64,000 nucleotides of DNA from Gnetum montanum (taxonomy: Eukaryota; Streptophyta; Gnetopsida; Gnetales; Gnetaceae). Of this stretch, positions 48,624 to 59,990 are shown piece after piece. Position 1 is the stretch's first letter; every line of letters begins with the position of its first letter. Both the position numbers and the translations under genes were made by a program. The stretch is taken from assembly GCA_015680685.1 (NCBI GenBank), contig MNCI01022611.1:1101139-1165138 (forward strand), given 5' to 3'. The notes under the pieces were generated by a model. The model had not been told where the DNA came from and ran no database searches. It saw only the letters and a program-made list of their open reading frames with translations.

Positions 48624-49776
48624 TGAGGATCATAGAACTTAAAAGGGAGGAGGGATGAATAAGTTTCCCAAAAAACGTTGTTCAAGAAAAACCACACCAA
48701 AAATTACATGGTTCCCCAACTTGGATACTCCACACTCGGAGGATAGATTGCTTGCACACCTCTAGACTTTGTTTCTCTAAAATGTGGTTTGAAGGGAACC
48801 ATACCCTATACAATCTCTAAACTCCACTCTGAAGTGATTTTTCACCATGAATCCACTCAATCATGCAAGGTCCTAACAAGCTTCGAATGTAGTTTCTAGG
48901 ATCCAAAGACCTTTATAACTTGAGCTCTGCTTTATAGTGTTGTGGTGCGACACCAACACTCAATCCCACCAAGAACCCAACAAGCTCAAGGATAATGCCT
49001 TCTCATAAGAAGTGCATCAACCCTAGTGAGCCAACTAGAAAGAGAATAAATTACAAGGGAAGGATGCAACTAATTTGCTAATCCTTGTACTTTGAAGCAT
49101 AGCACAATAGTTCAATCAATAGTGTAGTGAGATACACAATGAGAATAATGCACACAATGATTTCTTAATATTGACAATTTCTTGTACACCAAAACTTGCA
49201 CATTCTCCAAGGAAATGAAGTCTTCTTATGGCCTTGATGTTTTTGAGATCATTCAAAATTCATGCAACAACTATCTAATAGCTAGGAGAGATGTATTCTT
49301 CAAGATTGGGATGTCTCACTGATCAGACCTACACTTTGGGTAGATGTCTCATATCCAAGGTAGAAATCTTCTAGGAGATGTCTACATGTAGACGTCTTCT
49401 CCTAATGGTAGATGTCTACTATTTTTCTAAGACGTCTTCTCTACTTCTTCTATACTTCAGCCAAAACATCTTCTACTTCCTATAGATGTCTTCTCAATTT
49501 GTGGGCTTAGCTTCTTGAGGCTTCCTTTCATTGATATGGCTCAGCCCTAGTCTTGGGAGCCTCTTCATTTTGTTGTGTATTTTTCCTTACTTCAACTTAA
49601 GTCCTTGTAGTTTTCACTTTGACATCTTGATATTGCTCTTGTTCCTTGAGTCTTCATTTATGTCCAAAAGGTCCTTGTGATCTTCACTTTGCTACTTCAT
49701 TCCTTGCAAAAGCATCACACTCCACAACATCCTATAATCTCCATTTTCTTTAAAGTTTTGAAATACCAAAGGTTCA
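48624..49776 (-). repeat. 3' LTR of element F
   Basis: Starts TGAGGATCATAGAACTTA and ends GGTTCA, 1153 bases. The partner is 53299-54445 with moderate divergence. Contains repeated agatgtct/agacgtct motifs near 49320-49500. Confidence 0.92.
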
Positions 49777-49800
49777 AAAATCTCTCCCTTTTTTGTGATT
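49777..49800 (-). other. Polypurine tract of element F
   Basis: On the element strand a purine run (aaaaaagggagagattt) abuts the 3' LTR. Confidence 0.65.
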
Positions 49801-50059
49801 TCCAAAATTAAAAAAAATGGGTTAGTAGTCTCCTAAAAATTCCTAAGTCATATAAGTCATATATCCTCAAAATTTCCAAGTTATCATAAGGCACATAAAA
49901 ATTTCTTCCTATTTTTTAATAAAAATGGAAAGAAGTGGTGAAGAACTTCCCCTAAATAGGTGCAAGAAAAAAAATACAAAGTTTTTGTGGTTTTGATTTG
50001 TTATTTTTTAAAAAAATTGGAAGATACAAGAGGAAGAGAACTTACTAGATAGGACAAGG

Positions 50060-50590
50060 TCCTATTCCCATATCTTTACATAGGAAAGTTAAGCATCATT
50101 TGTTAAGGGGTTTTGTCAAAACATCAAGTAGTTGATTGGTAGTCCCAATAAACTCTAGTTTGATGTGCCCTCATTAAGTATGTTCACATATAAAGTGATG
50201 ATGAATTTTAGTGTGCTTAGTGCAAGAATGTTGAATAGCATTTTTGGTCATATTGATGATGTTGTTGTTGTCACAAAATATAGGTGTAGATTGTGATTGG
50301 ACACCTATATCTTTAAGTGTTTCTTCCATCCATAGAACATGAGCACAACAACTTCCAACTGAGATATATTTAGCTTCTACTATAGAAATTATTGTAGAGG
50401 TTTACTTTTTGGTAGTCCAAGAGATAAGGCTTCGTCCTAGAAAAAGGTACTTTCCACTTGTGCTACGATGATCATTCAAACAACCTACTCAATTTGCATC
50501 ACAATACCCAACTAGATTAAGAGGGTAGCCCTTTCGATACCAAAGAACCTAGTTAGTAGTACCTTTCAAATAATGAAATATTTGTTTAAC
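50060..50590 (-). pseudogene. pol: RNase H of element F, broken
   Basis: In shifting frames the minus strand gives the copia RNase H pattern: a YCDADW-type start near 50500, STSGKxxFLGxxxISW-like similarity near 50440, then a block resembling EAEYIS near 50370. It ends with HFICEH-like and FIGTTNQLLDVLTKPL-like similarity near 50130-50200. Catalytic residues cannot be called reliably. Confidence 0.65.
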
Positions 50591-50594
50591 CACC

Positions 50595-51240
50595 TTAAAA
50601 TGAGATTCCAACACTTAAATTAATGTCTGTTCTACTATAAGTAAAGTAAAGTAGACTATCTATCATGCTTCTATAAAGCTTATGATCAACTGGCTTACCT
50701 TGATCATCCATGGTAAGTTTAAAATTTGTAGTTTTGGGAGTACTCTTTACCTCCACATTAGCTATATTGAACTTGAGAAGTAAATCTTTGATAAATTTGG
50801 TTTGACAAATGAAAGTACCTTTTTCAGATTGATTAATTTGAAATCCTAGAAAATTTTTTAGTCCTTTCATCATGCCCATTTCTAACTTAGCCTACATAAT
50901 ATCTAAACATTTCTTGTAAAGAGTTTCATTAGTAGCACCAAAAATAATATCATCAACATAAGTTTGGACAATAAGAAGCTTACTACCTTCCCTTCTAAGA
51001 AACAAGGTAACATCAACCTTACCTCTTTCAAATCCATTTGATATGAGATGTTTAGAAAGTCTTTCATACCAGGCTTTAGGAGCTTGTTTTCGGCCATAGA
51101 GACCCTTCTTGAGTTTGTAAACATGATCAAGTTAATGGGATCTATAAAACCTTCAAGTTGATCAACATAAAATTCTTCTTGTATGGTTCCATTGAGAAAG
51201 GCACTTTTCACATCCATTTGATATAGCTTGATTTTTCAAC
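50595..51240 (-). pseudogene. pol: Reverse transcriptase of element F, broken but catalytic box intact
   Basis: Minus strand 50903-51217 opens [20 protein letters not shown], the classic copia RT block with its first catalytic Asp. The catalytic YVDD is intact at about 50947-50961 (QTYVDDIIF). 50595-50879 continues FLGFQINQSEKGTFICQTKF and DHKLYRSMIDSLLYFTYSRT, the copia thumb and LxGSLLYLTxTRPDI block. A frameshift joins the two frames. Confidence 0.88.
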
Positions 51241-51242
51241 TA

Positions 51243-52200
51243 CTAGCTAGATAGGAAAAATTTCATCATTTGGTATAGCACTAGATAGCTTTTGGATAGG
51301 AAAAATTTCATCATTTGGTTGAGGAGATGTAATTTCATGATCATCAACTTTAACATTATGGTTTCCTCAATGGTATTCATTCTCCTATAGAAAACTCTAT
51401 AGGCCTTGCTAACTAGTGAATACCCCAAGATAATACCTGCATTAGTTTTTGACTCAAATTTCATTAAATTATCTTTATCATTTAGAATATAACATTCTAA
51501 ACCAAAAACATGAAAATAACTTATTAAAGGTTTTTTAGTAGCCCACAATTCATAATGAGTTTTTAAGGTAAATCTTCTTAGAACTACTCAGTTGGAGACA
51601 TAGCAAGTAGTGTTGATGGCTTCAAGCTAGAAGTGATGAGAATCATTCTAGTCATTTAATATAGTTCTTCCCATCTCATTCAAGATCCTATTCTTCCATT
51701 TATCAACACTATTTTTTTTAGGAGTTTTGGTAGTAGAGAATTGATGGAATATCACATTTATTTGACAAAATTACTTAAATTTTTCATTCTTGAATTCACC
51801 TCCATTGTCACTTCTAATAATTTTAATGTCATATCCTTTTTCCTTCTAAATATGATTACAAAATCTCAAGAACTGATCAAATACTTCATTCTTGTGATAT
51901 AAGAATGCTACCTAAGTAAAGTAAGAGTAATCATCAATAATAGTTAAAATATATCTTTTCTTTTCCAAACTGAGAGTTTAAATAGAACCAACCACATCTT
52001 GTGAAGAAGATCTAAGGGTCTAGAGGTAGATATACAGTTTATCTTTCCAAACTTTACCCTTTTTTTCTTTCCTTTTTGACAAGCTTCACAAGAATTTAGA
52101 TTGAAGTCTTTGAGTTTAAGTAGCTTGCAAACCAATTCCTTTGTCATAAGACTTTGGAGAATTTATTTGCTGATGTCACATAGCATCCTATGCCACAATC
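51243..52200 (-). pseudogene. pol: Integrase of element F, broken
   Basis: Minus strand 51944-52147 reads LNSCEACQKGKKKRVKFGKI and TSRPLDLLH, the pre-integrase zinc motif and the start of the core. The first catalytic residue region LHxDLxGP reads LHKMWL, so the Asp is lost. 51243-51548 ends the domain with YFHVFGLECYILNDKDNLMK, ESKTNAGIILGYSLVSKAYR, the copia C-terminal FGCxxYxLNxxxxLxKFxxK and GYSxxSKAYR block. Confidence 0.8.
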
Positions 52201-52299
52201 AAGTATCATTTGTACAACTAACTAACATTAGAATCATTTTCAAAAAATTTTATGTAAACATTTCCTTTTCTAATTCCTTCTCTCACAACATTTCTAGTG

Positions 52300-53280
52300 G
52301 TTAAATCTTGTAGTCTACAAGTTTCTTTTGAAAATTAACATTGAAATTAGAATCACAAAGTTGAGTAACACTAAGAAGATTATGTTTTAATCCATTATCA
52401 AATAAAACTTTATTTATAGTTGTAAGAGCTTTACCTTTTCCTCCTATGTTACCAATACTTATTATAGGATCCTCCATGTCATCTCCAAAAGTAACTATTC
52501 CATAATTTTGTTCTGTGAAGTGGGTGAATAGGATTTGTCACTTGTCATGTACCTTGAGCACCCACTCTCAATATACTATTTACTACATTTATCATTAGAG
52601 AGATCTATTTGAGCCATCATGTTCAATTCCGACTTCCTTTTAGCTTCCAAATGTACGAAGTTTCTATCCTAGGTTGTTTTTGCAAACACCAAGTGAACTA
52701 CTTCATCCTAGCAAAGAAATATGCTTAAATATGACCAAATTTCCAAAAGGAAAAAATTTTAAAATTCTTGGCATTTTACCAAACTTGGATAGATTTTCTT
52801 TTGTAGAATCTCTTAGACATCCATCATTTTGATTTTATCCTTTGGACTTTTCAAGGCATTCTTACTCATCTACTCAATCACAAAGGTTAGTTTTTGAATC
52901 TCATTCTTAAGGTCTAAGTTTTCTTTCTAGAGAAGAGAAAATTCATCATTAAGAATTGTAATTTTTATTTTCTTCACATATAAATCATCTTTTATTTCAA
53001 TGCATAAATTTTAAAAGTAAAGGACTTCATGACAAAACATTCCATACCTTTCTTCAAAGGATATGTCATTATTTAACTTTTCCTTGTTGTCCATATTATC
53101 ATAATCTCCTTTATTTTTTAATGAAAAGTAAGGAATGAGAGACTTAGCTTTATAAAAGATGTGCTATAGTAATTAAGCATAACAATTGATAAAGCAAATT
53201 AGTCTCTTTGTCCAAATGTGTCTGATGTTGATAGCCCCTTCCATGTTCACTCTTAGAGATAGATGTAGAGTGCAAGAGTA
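52300..53280 (-). pseudogene. gag and protease of element F, broken
   Basis: Protease at about 52330-52590 shows YIESGCSRYMT, the copia DSGCSxHMT active site with Asp changed to Glu. A traceable DNGLKHNLLSVTQLCDSNFN follows. Gag lies to the right (52600-53100), rich in Lys, Glu and Asn, and is fragmented. The zinc knuckle was not found. Confidence 0.7.
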
Positions 53281-53284
53281 CCAA

Positions 53285-53296
53285 GCTCCGATACCA
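53285..53296 (-). other. Primer-binding site of element F (initiator tRNA-Met)
   Basis: Element strand TGGTATCGGAGC, one transition from the initiator tRNA-Met complement TGGTATCAGAGC. Two bases from the 5' LTR. Confidence 0.85.
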
Positions 53297-53298
53297 CT

Positions 53299-54445
53299 TG
53301 AGGATCATAGAACTTAGAAGAGGGGGATGATTAAGTTCCCCAACAAAAATCACATCAAAAATTACATGGTTCCCAAACTTGGGTACTCCACACTCAAAGG
53401 GTAGATCACTTGCATAGCTCCATACTTTATTTCTCTAAAATATGGTTTGAAGGGCACCATAGCCTATACAACCTCTAAGCTCCACTCTAAAGTGATTCAT
53501 CAACATGAATCCACTTAACCTCACAAGGTCTCAACAAGCTTAGAATTTGGTTTCTACGATCCCACAACCTTTACAACTTGAGCTCTTCTTTGGAGTAATG
53601 TGGCACTATACCAACACTCAATCCCAGTAGGATCCTAACAAGCTGAAGGATGATGCCTTCCCACAAAAAGTGCATCAACCCCAATGGAGCAACTAGAAAG
53701 AGAATAAATTAGAAGGAAAATATGTAATTGATTTTCTAATCTTTATACTTTGAAGCATAGTACAATAGTTTAATAGATAGTATAATGAGGTACATAAATA
53801 GAATAATGCACACAATGATTACTAGATATTGACACTTTCTTGTACATCAAAACCTACACATTCCCCAAGAGAATGAAGTCTTCTTATAGCCTTTATGTTT
53901 TCAAAATCACCTCAAAATTCATGTAATGGTTATCTAATGGCTAGAATAAATGTCTTCTTTGATATTAGGAAATCTCACTAATTAGACCTATATTCTAGGT
54001 AGACGTCTTATATCTAGGGGAGATGTCTTCTAAGAGATGTCTACATGTAGATGTCTGCTCCTTATGGTAGACATCTACTATTTTTCCAAGGAATCTTTTC
54101 TACTTCTTTTGTACTTCAACCAAGACATCTGCTACTTCCTGTAGATGTCTTCTTAGTTTTTGGGCTTAACTTCCTAAGGTTTCCTTTCATTAATATGACT
54201 CATCCCTAATCTTGGATACTTCTTCATTTTGTTTTAGGCTTCATCTTTGTCCTTGCTTCCACGTAAGTTGTTGTAGTTTTCATTTTGACATCTTAATGTT
54301 GCTCTTGTTCCTTGAGTCTCCATTTATGTTTGATAGATCCTTGTGGTCTCCACTTTGCCCCTTCATGCCTTGCAAAAGCATCACACTCCACAACATCCTA
54401 TAATCTCCATTTTCCTTAAAGTTTTGACATATCAAAAGGTCAACA
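53299..54445 (-). repeat. 5' LTR of element F
   Basis: Starts TGAGGATCATAGAACTTA, ends AGGTCAACA, 1147 bases, followed by the CTTAT duplication. Confidence 0.92.
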
Positions 54446-54450
54446 CTTAT

Positions 54451-55560
54451 AAGCATATTTCTTCTTCTTTACTAATTGCACATATTCTACCAAAAAGTTG
54501 AGACATATTAACATTTTTATCGAATAATTATCTCTAGATCTAATAGCTCTGGTTGGATGGATTATTCCCTTCAGTTAATTTTCTTTAAGGAGTAGCATCA
54601 TCCATATTTTCTAAACATTGTAATTTATGATTATATGTGCTTAATTTTCAAGAAATGATGCATATGGTTTTTTTTTATTAATGGCAATGAAGTGTTAGCT
54701 TCTCTACTTGAAGTTTAGTTATATTTTGACCAAAAAGCTCACTTGCTGAAATAAAACCAAGGATCCTCAATGTAGTAGTTTTCTAACCCTAAATTCCTAG
54801 GGCCCCCATGAGAGAAATGGAATTCAAGGTACCCTAGTTGGTCTAATAGATCAACCAAAGACTTATGAGATGCAAAATATGGGAATAAAAATAGATACAA
54901 ATAATGCATAGAAAATAAATTTATTTTTGAACAAAAAACTCAAAACTTAAAAGTTTATTGAGAAAGAATAAAGATTAAGTTAGAGAAATTGGTACAAATG
55001 GTGCCTAGATGAGCAAAAAATGGAGGGGTTCACTAGTGCAGGAGTTTAAAGCTCGTTAAAGATTATGTGACTTGCTCCATGAACTAGATGCTAAGCCACT
55101 CTCGATGCTATCGAACCTTCATTTATAGCTACAACCTGGGATCTTCAAGTTAGGTCATTACCAGGGGTGAGAAGACTGGAAACTTTGGATGTCAAATTGC
55201 TCCACACTGGGGTTTGGAAATCCTAGAAGTGTAGTGTTGACACCAAAAATCCACAAATCTCATAGCTACAATGCTTCCACATTGGGGTTCAAGAGGATGC
55301 AAACATGGAAGATTGAAAAAACTCTTAAGGCTTGAAAATTTCCCAATTGTGGAGTTGTGATTGTTGAACTTCTAAAAAATGTGAAACCCAAAATTGCTTA
55401 ACTTTTCCAAAAATTACTTAACCTATAAATGGTGTTTGAGGTTGACTTTTATAGATTTTTTGGGCCATGAATGGGGCTGTAAATTAACTATGATTTGGCT
55501 ACAAAAATGGCTGCAAATTGGCTATAAATTTGATGCAAATTCAGGTGAGATGGATTCCCA
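54451..55560. other. Spacer right of F, possibly the far end of element E
   Basis: The first 120 bases may continue the gag of E (traces such as QLFGRICAISKEEE on the minus strand), but this is uncertain. From 54770 the sequence holds 'ccacattggggtt' type phrases near 55203 and 55277, which recur in the repeats further right. No gene was recognised. Confidence 0.4.
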
Positions 55561-55570
55561 AATTTGGGGG

Positions 55571-55628
55571 GTTACTATACATAGTAACTACTTCCCCCAT
55601 GGCCATTCCGGTTACTATAAATAGTAAC
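55571..55628. repeat. Twin 18-bp palindromes
   Basis: GTTACTATACATAGTAAC at 55571-55588 and GTTACTATAAATAGTAAC at 55611-55628. Each has perfect 8-base arms around two central bases, and the two lie 40 bases apart. The first is flanked by ggggg on the left and ccccc shortly to the right. Confidence 0.85.
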
Positions 55629-55746
55629 TAGGGCATACCTTCCTTGCTAGAGATGAATCTTCCATGCTTATCTCTCTACTATGCTTGTTGAAGTGGTTGG
55701 TCAATGTTGAAGTGCATGAAGTGATGAATTTTTGCTTTTTGTGGCT

Positions 55747-55915
55747 TCCACACTAGGGGATTGAATTTTCCACACTAGGAAGAAACTTTCACACTAAGAG
55801 GGGAAAGTTTTCAAGTTGGGAAAAAAGTTTCCAAGCTAGAGGAAAAATTCCACATTGAGAGAGAAAAGTTTCCAAGTTGGAGGGAAACTTCCACATTAAG
55901 GGGAAAAACTTTCCA
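55747..55915. repeat. Degenerate tandem repeat, unit about 25-35 bp
   Basis: Successive variants of 'ttccacattaggggaaa' and 'gtttccaagttggag' alternate through this stretch. They share the ttccaca..aggg phrase with the hairpin array at 60895-61725. Confidence 0.65.
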
Positions 55916-56042
55916 AAACCATCTTAGGGGTAGGTGAGATCTATGCCCCTACATCTATTTGTAGTGTAGCAAAACGCATACCCCCATAAAACCCATCAAA
56001 TTACCTTTTCTGGTATTCCAAAAGGCATTTTTGAAACCCCAA

Positions 56043-56062
56043 CCCCCCCCCNNNNNNNNNNN
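56043..56062. other. C-tract ending in an assembly gap (11 N)
   Basis: Nine C (56043-56051) run directly into 11 N (56052-56062). The true local length is unknown. Confidence 0.9.
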
Positions 56063-56499
56063 AGCCCAAATATAGACAGTAGGTGACTTTTTTCACTTGG
56101 GAAATGAGGCTTTGACCACTTATGAGGCATTTTTCAATCCCAAAAGTAGAAATTATGTGAAATTGTACATTGTGGATTACAATTTTCACATTTACAATGA
56201 CATTTTGCCTTGATTTTCATGGGGTGAAAGCTAGATGATGAGATTGGTTATAACATGCAAATTTTTGTGGTGTTTCAATGGCCCCTCTTTGTTGGTGTCT
56301 AGAGGATTGACTCAAGAGGCACTGACAAACAATACAAAGCACAATTGCATATTATAACACTATAATGCATACAAACCACATGAGAATTAGGCTATCCAAG
56401 TCACCAAAGTTTCTAGTTTAAGGTTGTGGTAGGCCATGGTACCATTTTAAGGCCTTGACAAGCCATGTTGCTAGTTCAAGATCATAGCTAATTGTTGAA
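56063..56499. other. Spacer with minisatellite left of element D
   Basis: No coding. 56405-56500 contains two to three units of the ctagtttaaggccttggcagg type minisatellite also found at 28927 and 60228. Confidence 0.6.
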
Positions 56500-57600
56500 A
56501 GCAAGCTCACTTGTTGACGATTGTTAGCTACATGTAGTATGGATTTAGATAGGAATGATTTACGAGATTTGCTAGCTCATTCCCATACATGTTGGAAATT
56601 TTGAATGCTCCATTCTCATAGGCTCTCGTAATAAGGAAGGACCCTTCTCAGTCGGCTGAGCATTTGTCCACATGCTCATGAACGACCTTGAGTACTAGGT
56701 TCCCCTCCTTGATCTTGCACATGGTCAAGTCATGGTGATGTTATCACTTTTTCCTCTCTTGATAGTGATCAATGTGAGCAAGCACTTACATATCCCACTC
56801 CTCCACCAAATCTAAGGCTACCATGTGCAAGTCCTTGTTCTACTCATTGTTGATGAAGTTGTTCAAGGATACTCAGAGAGATGGCACCCACAATTCAAGA
56901 CATAAAATTTCTTCAGAACCATAAACAATGCTATAAGCAGTCATGCTAGTTGTTGTGTGATAGGTTGTTCTATATTCCTATAGTGCATGGACAAGTTGCT
57001 CATGCCACTTTCTCTTGCTTTTGTCGAGCATCTTCTTTAGCACGTTGATGATGGCCTTGTTGCTTGCTTCTTCTTGTCCATTGGCTTGAGGGTACTAGGG
57101 TGACAAGAAAGAATGCTTAATGCCTAGGTTGTGACAAAATCCTTAGTTTCTTAGCTACTATATTGAGGTCCATTATTCATAACTATGGTTATGGGTATGC
57201 TAAAACATGCTACAATGTTATCTAGGATTAATTTGCAAACTTGTTCAAATGTGATCTTTCTTACAAGAATAGCCTCAACCTACTTGGTGGAGTATTTGGT
57301 TGCAGTGATGATGAAGCTATGTCCTATGGAAGACTTAGGTGTTATAGGTCCAATATCCAACCCCCATCATTGAAATGGCCATGTTATCTAGGTTATATGT
57401 AACTTGGTTGGTGATACATGTATCAAGTTGCTATATCATTGGCATGTGTCACATCGCTTAACCTTTTGCAAGTAGTCATTCTCCATATGGGGCCAATAGT
57501 AGCCCAACCATCTAATCTTAGCTGCTATGGCTCTGGGTCCTATATTCCTTCACAAACATCCTCATGAACCTTCTCTAGGACTGTTTTGGCTTTGTTTTTA
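56500..57600 (-). pseudogene. pol: Integrase of element D, broken
   Basis: From 57560 leftwards the minus strand gives AAKIRWLGYYWPHMENDYLQ and KVKRCDTCQ, the Tat-type GYYWPTM and CxxC zinc motif. Then come GLDIGPITPKSSIGHSFIIT and ATKYSTKQVEAI, where the first catalytic Asp is Thr-Lys context (usually VDYFTKW). ITIVMNNGPQYSS has the second Asp changed to Asn (usually TDNG). The catalytic core is therefore dead. The third residue region (56950-57100) is only traceable. Confidence 0.8.
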
Positions 57601-58033
57601 CCTAAGAACTTTATGAGTATGCCATCATAGGATCATCAACATAATGTGTTATCACCTATGATGACATATTGCTTTCCTCACTTTCATACAAACTTTTTTG
57701 AGTAGCAATCAAGCCTTCTAAGAATTCACCATGCATAAGGTAAAACTTAATATCATCATACCACTCCTTGGGAGGAGTAGTATGAATGATGACCACAAAT
57801 GTATCCTTCATGTTCTATGTGATGGGAGTGTCATAGTCCACAATTAAGGTGGCCAACTTGCTAAACACCTCTGGCATCACACTAAGGGCTAATGTTGCAA
57901 TTGCATCAACTATGATGTTTTCATTTCTAGGTATGTGTTGGACATAAATGTCTATGAATTGTTGTAATAACTACTTCTCTAGATCATAGTAAGGTTGTAC
58001 TTGCTTAGCTTTGCATTCATAGACTTCGATTAC
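57601..58033 (-). other. Linker between integrase and second RNase H of element D
   Basis: Position and scattered similarity suggest the aRH-integrase linker of Tat-type elements. No domain is recognised. Confidence 0.45.
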
Positions 58034-58276
58034 TTAGTTAACCATGAGTTGTGAATCACCTTTGATGGCTAGGCATCTAATTCCTAGATCACTAGCTACC
58101 ATTATTCCTCTGATCAAACCCTCATACTCCACTATGTTGTTGATACATGAAAACCCAAAATGATAGGCAAAGGGTTGGATTTCACCAAATGGGAATGTTA
58201 TGATGGTAGCAGCACTAGCCCCATGGGTGGTTGAAGCTCTATCAAAGTTCATGACTACCTCATAACCTTTGGGCAC
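58034..58276 (-). pseudogene. pol: Second (archaeal-type) RNase H of element D
   Basis: The open piece reads VMNFDRASTTHGASAATIIT, CINNIVEYEGLIRGIMVASD and IRCLAIKGDSQLMVN. The three acidic residues expected for this fold are visible: Asp in NFDRA, Glu in VEYEGL and Asp in GDSQL. A second RNase H after the first is a hallmark of the Tat/Ogre group of Ty3 elements. The unit itself has no stop across 80 residues, while its neighbours are broken. Confidence 0.85.
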
Positions 58277-58399
58277 TTGGCTAACTATGTTAATGTGTTC
58301 ATCAAAGAACTTAGGATCTATGGTTGCTTGGTCATCAACAAGTGAAATTGTGAGTTGTATGGCTATAGCTTAACCTTTTATTGAGGATTGAGAGATGTA

Positions 58400-58770
58400 A
58401 TGGAGGTCTAACTCCATGGTTATGGCTTTCCATCAAGCTATACAGCTACTTTTGTAGATGTTGGTCATTATGGCTCTGAATATGTTATCCTTACAAATTA
58501 TGTTGACTTGGCTTCTGAAGAGGTAGTGTCTCCATTTCTTCAAAGACAATACTAGTGCTAGACAATATGTCTTCACTTCAGTGTATCAAGTCTTGTGGGC
58601 TACTAATGTATGGCTAAGGTAGTATACAAGTATTTCTACTCCATCATCATGTTTTTGAGAGAGCAGAGAGGCAATGAATGTATCAGAGATGGTGGGATAC
58701 ATGTACAATGATTTACCTTCTTACAAAGGATAAACTGTCAATAGTTTTGTCAACTCTTGCTTAAGGTTTT
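58400..58770 (-). pseudogene. pol: First RNase H of element D, broken
   Basis: Minus strand shows ISDTFIASLLSQKHDDGVEI, LVYYLSHTLVAHKT, a stop, YTEVKTYCLALVLSLKKWRH and SSIKG near 58390. These match the Tat RNase H: xxYYVSxxL, YxExEKxxLALV, RHYL, and QxxIKGQALADFL. At least three stops. Confidence 0.8.
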
Positions 58771-58786
58771 CAAAGGCCTCTTGGCA

Positions 58787-59990
58787 TTAAGATGTCCACT
58801 CATAGTGAACTCCTTTCTTAAGAAAGTGTTGAATGGGTTGTAACTTATCCATAAGCCTAGAGATAAACCTACAAATAAACTGTAATCTACCTTGTAATCC
58901 CTGAAGCTCTTTAAGGTTGGTGGGTGCTACTAATTTGGATATGGCCTTAACCTTATTAGGATCTATGTGTATCCCTACTTTAGAGACTACAACACCAAGC
59001 ATCTTAGTGGTCTTAAGACTGAAGACATACTTCTTAGGATTGAGCCTAAGCTTGTATTTGAGGCATCATTTAGCACAAGATCTAGGTCATTAGCATGGTC
59101 ATCAGCTATCTTAGACTTCATGGCTATGTCATATATGTAATCAATAAGCAAACCTAACATGTAATCACTGAAGATATAGGTCATGGCTCTCTATTATGTT
59201 GCTCCAATGTTCTTAAGGCCAAAGAACATCATGGTATAATAAAAAGTACTCCATGGGTTCATAAAGGTCATGCTAAGTTGGTGCTTTTGGTTGATCTTGA
59301 TCTAGTTGTATCCCAAGAATCCATCCATAAAAGAGAACAAGGCATGTCCGACTGTAGTATTGATAAGTTGATCAATACTAGGCCAAGGAAAGTCATCCTT
59401 GATAGTTGCTTTATTTAGGTCTTGAAAATCAATGCAAACATGAATACTCCCATTTTTCATATGAACTACTACTATGTTGGATACATATTCTACCTAATTG
59501 ATAGCCCTAATGAAACCTTCTTGGTAGAGCTTTGAGATTTCATTGTGAACTACCAAGACCAAATTAGGTTTAATCTTGCACACTTTTGTGTAACTAGTCT
59601 AATGTTAGGGTCTAGTATGATGTTGTGCTAGACTAGACATGGGTCTAGGCCTAGCATATCTTCATATCGCCAAGTAAATTCCTTAATGTTATTTTGTAAG
59701 ACTTTGGTGATGTCTTGGACACATTGAAGCTCCAATGAGAAACTTAGTTTAAGGGTTTTCTCCTCATCATAAGGTGCTGTGATAGGAACCCCAACTTAAG
59801 AGTCTTTGGTTATGTCTCCTATTTCTAATTCAATGGTTTTAACTAGGTTTTTAGGCCATTCTAGAGGTTTCTCTATTAAGGCTATGTGGTCTACAAGACT
59901 CTTATGCTCAAGATCTAGGTAATCAGGGTTGATACATCATTTAATATCACCATGCGATCCATGTAGACATAAAGGAAAACTAATTTTCTC
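58787..59990 (-). pseudogene. pol: Reverse transcriptase of element D, broken
   Basis: The N-terminal linker near 59660-59700 reads FTWRYEDMLGLDP, the FAWxxEDMPGIDP of Tat elements. Then NGSIHVCIDFQDLNKA and DFPWPSIDQLI near 59400-59460, FMDGFLGYN near 59310, and MTYIFSDYMLG at 59150. The catalytic box reads YIYDI where YVDDM is expected, so one Asp is Tyr. The connection at 58787-59002 reads VVSKVGIHIDPNKVKAISKL and LKELQGLQGRLQFICRFISR. Stops separate the blocks. Confidence 0.85.

Larger units (their letters stand above)
48624..54445 (-). mobile_element. Element F: complete Ty1-copia retrotransposon, decayed
   Basis: Two-LTR minus-strand element of 5.8 kb with a perfect five-base target duplication CTTAT (48619-48623 and 54446-54450). 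Order from right: 5' LTR, initiator tRNA-Met primer-binding site, gag, protease, integrase, RT, RNase H, polypurine tract, 3' LTR, which is the Ty1-copia order. Coding regions carry stops. The intact duplication suggests it is among the younger insertions here. It inserted at the right side of copia element E. Confidence 0.93.
56500..59990 (-). mobile_element. Element D: Tat/Ogre-lineage Ty3 pol, gag and LTRs not found
   Basis: Pol order RT, RNase H, second RNase H, integrase on the minus strand. To the right, where protease and gag should be, no coding is seen and tandem repeats begin. To the left, the 3' side has repeats but no LTR that I could pair. Tat-type elements are known for tandem repeats in their untranslated regions, so the repeats at 55747-56500 and 60228-61725 may belong to D; this is inference. 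Confidence 0.75.
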
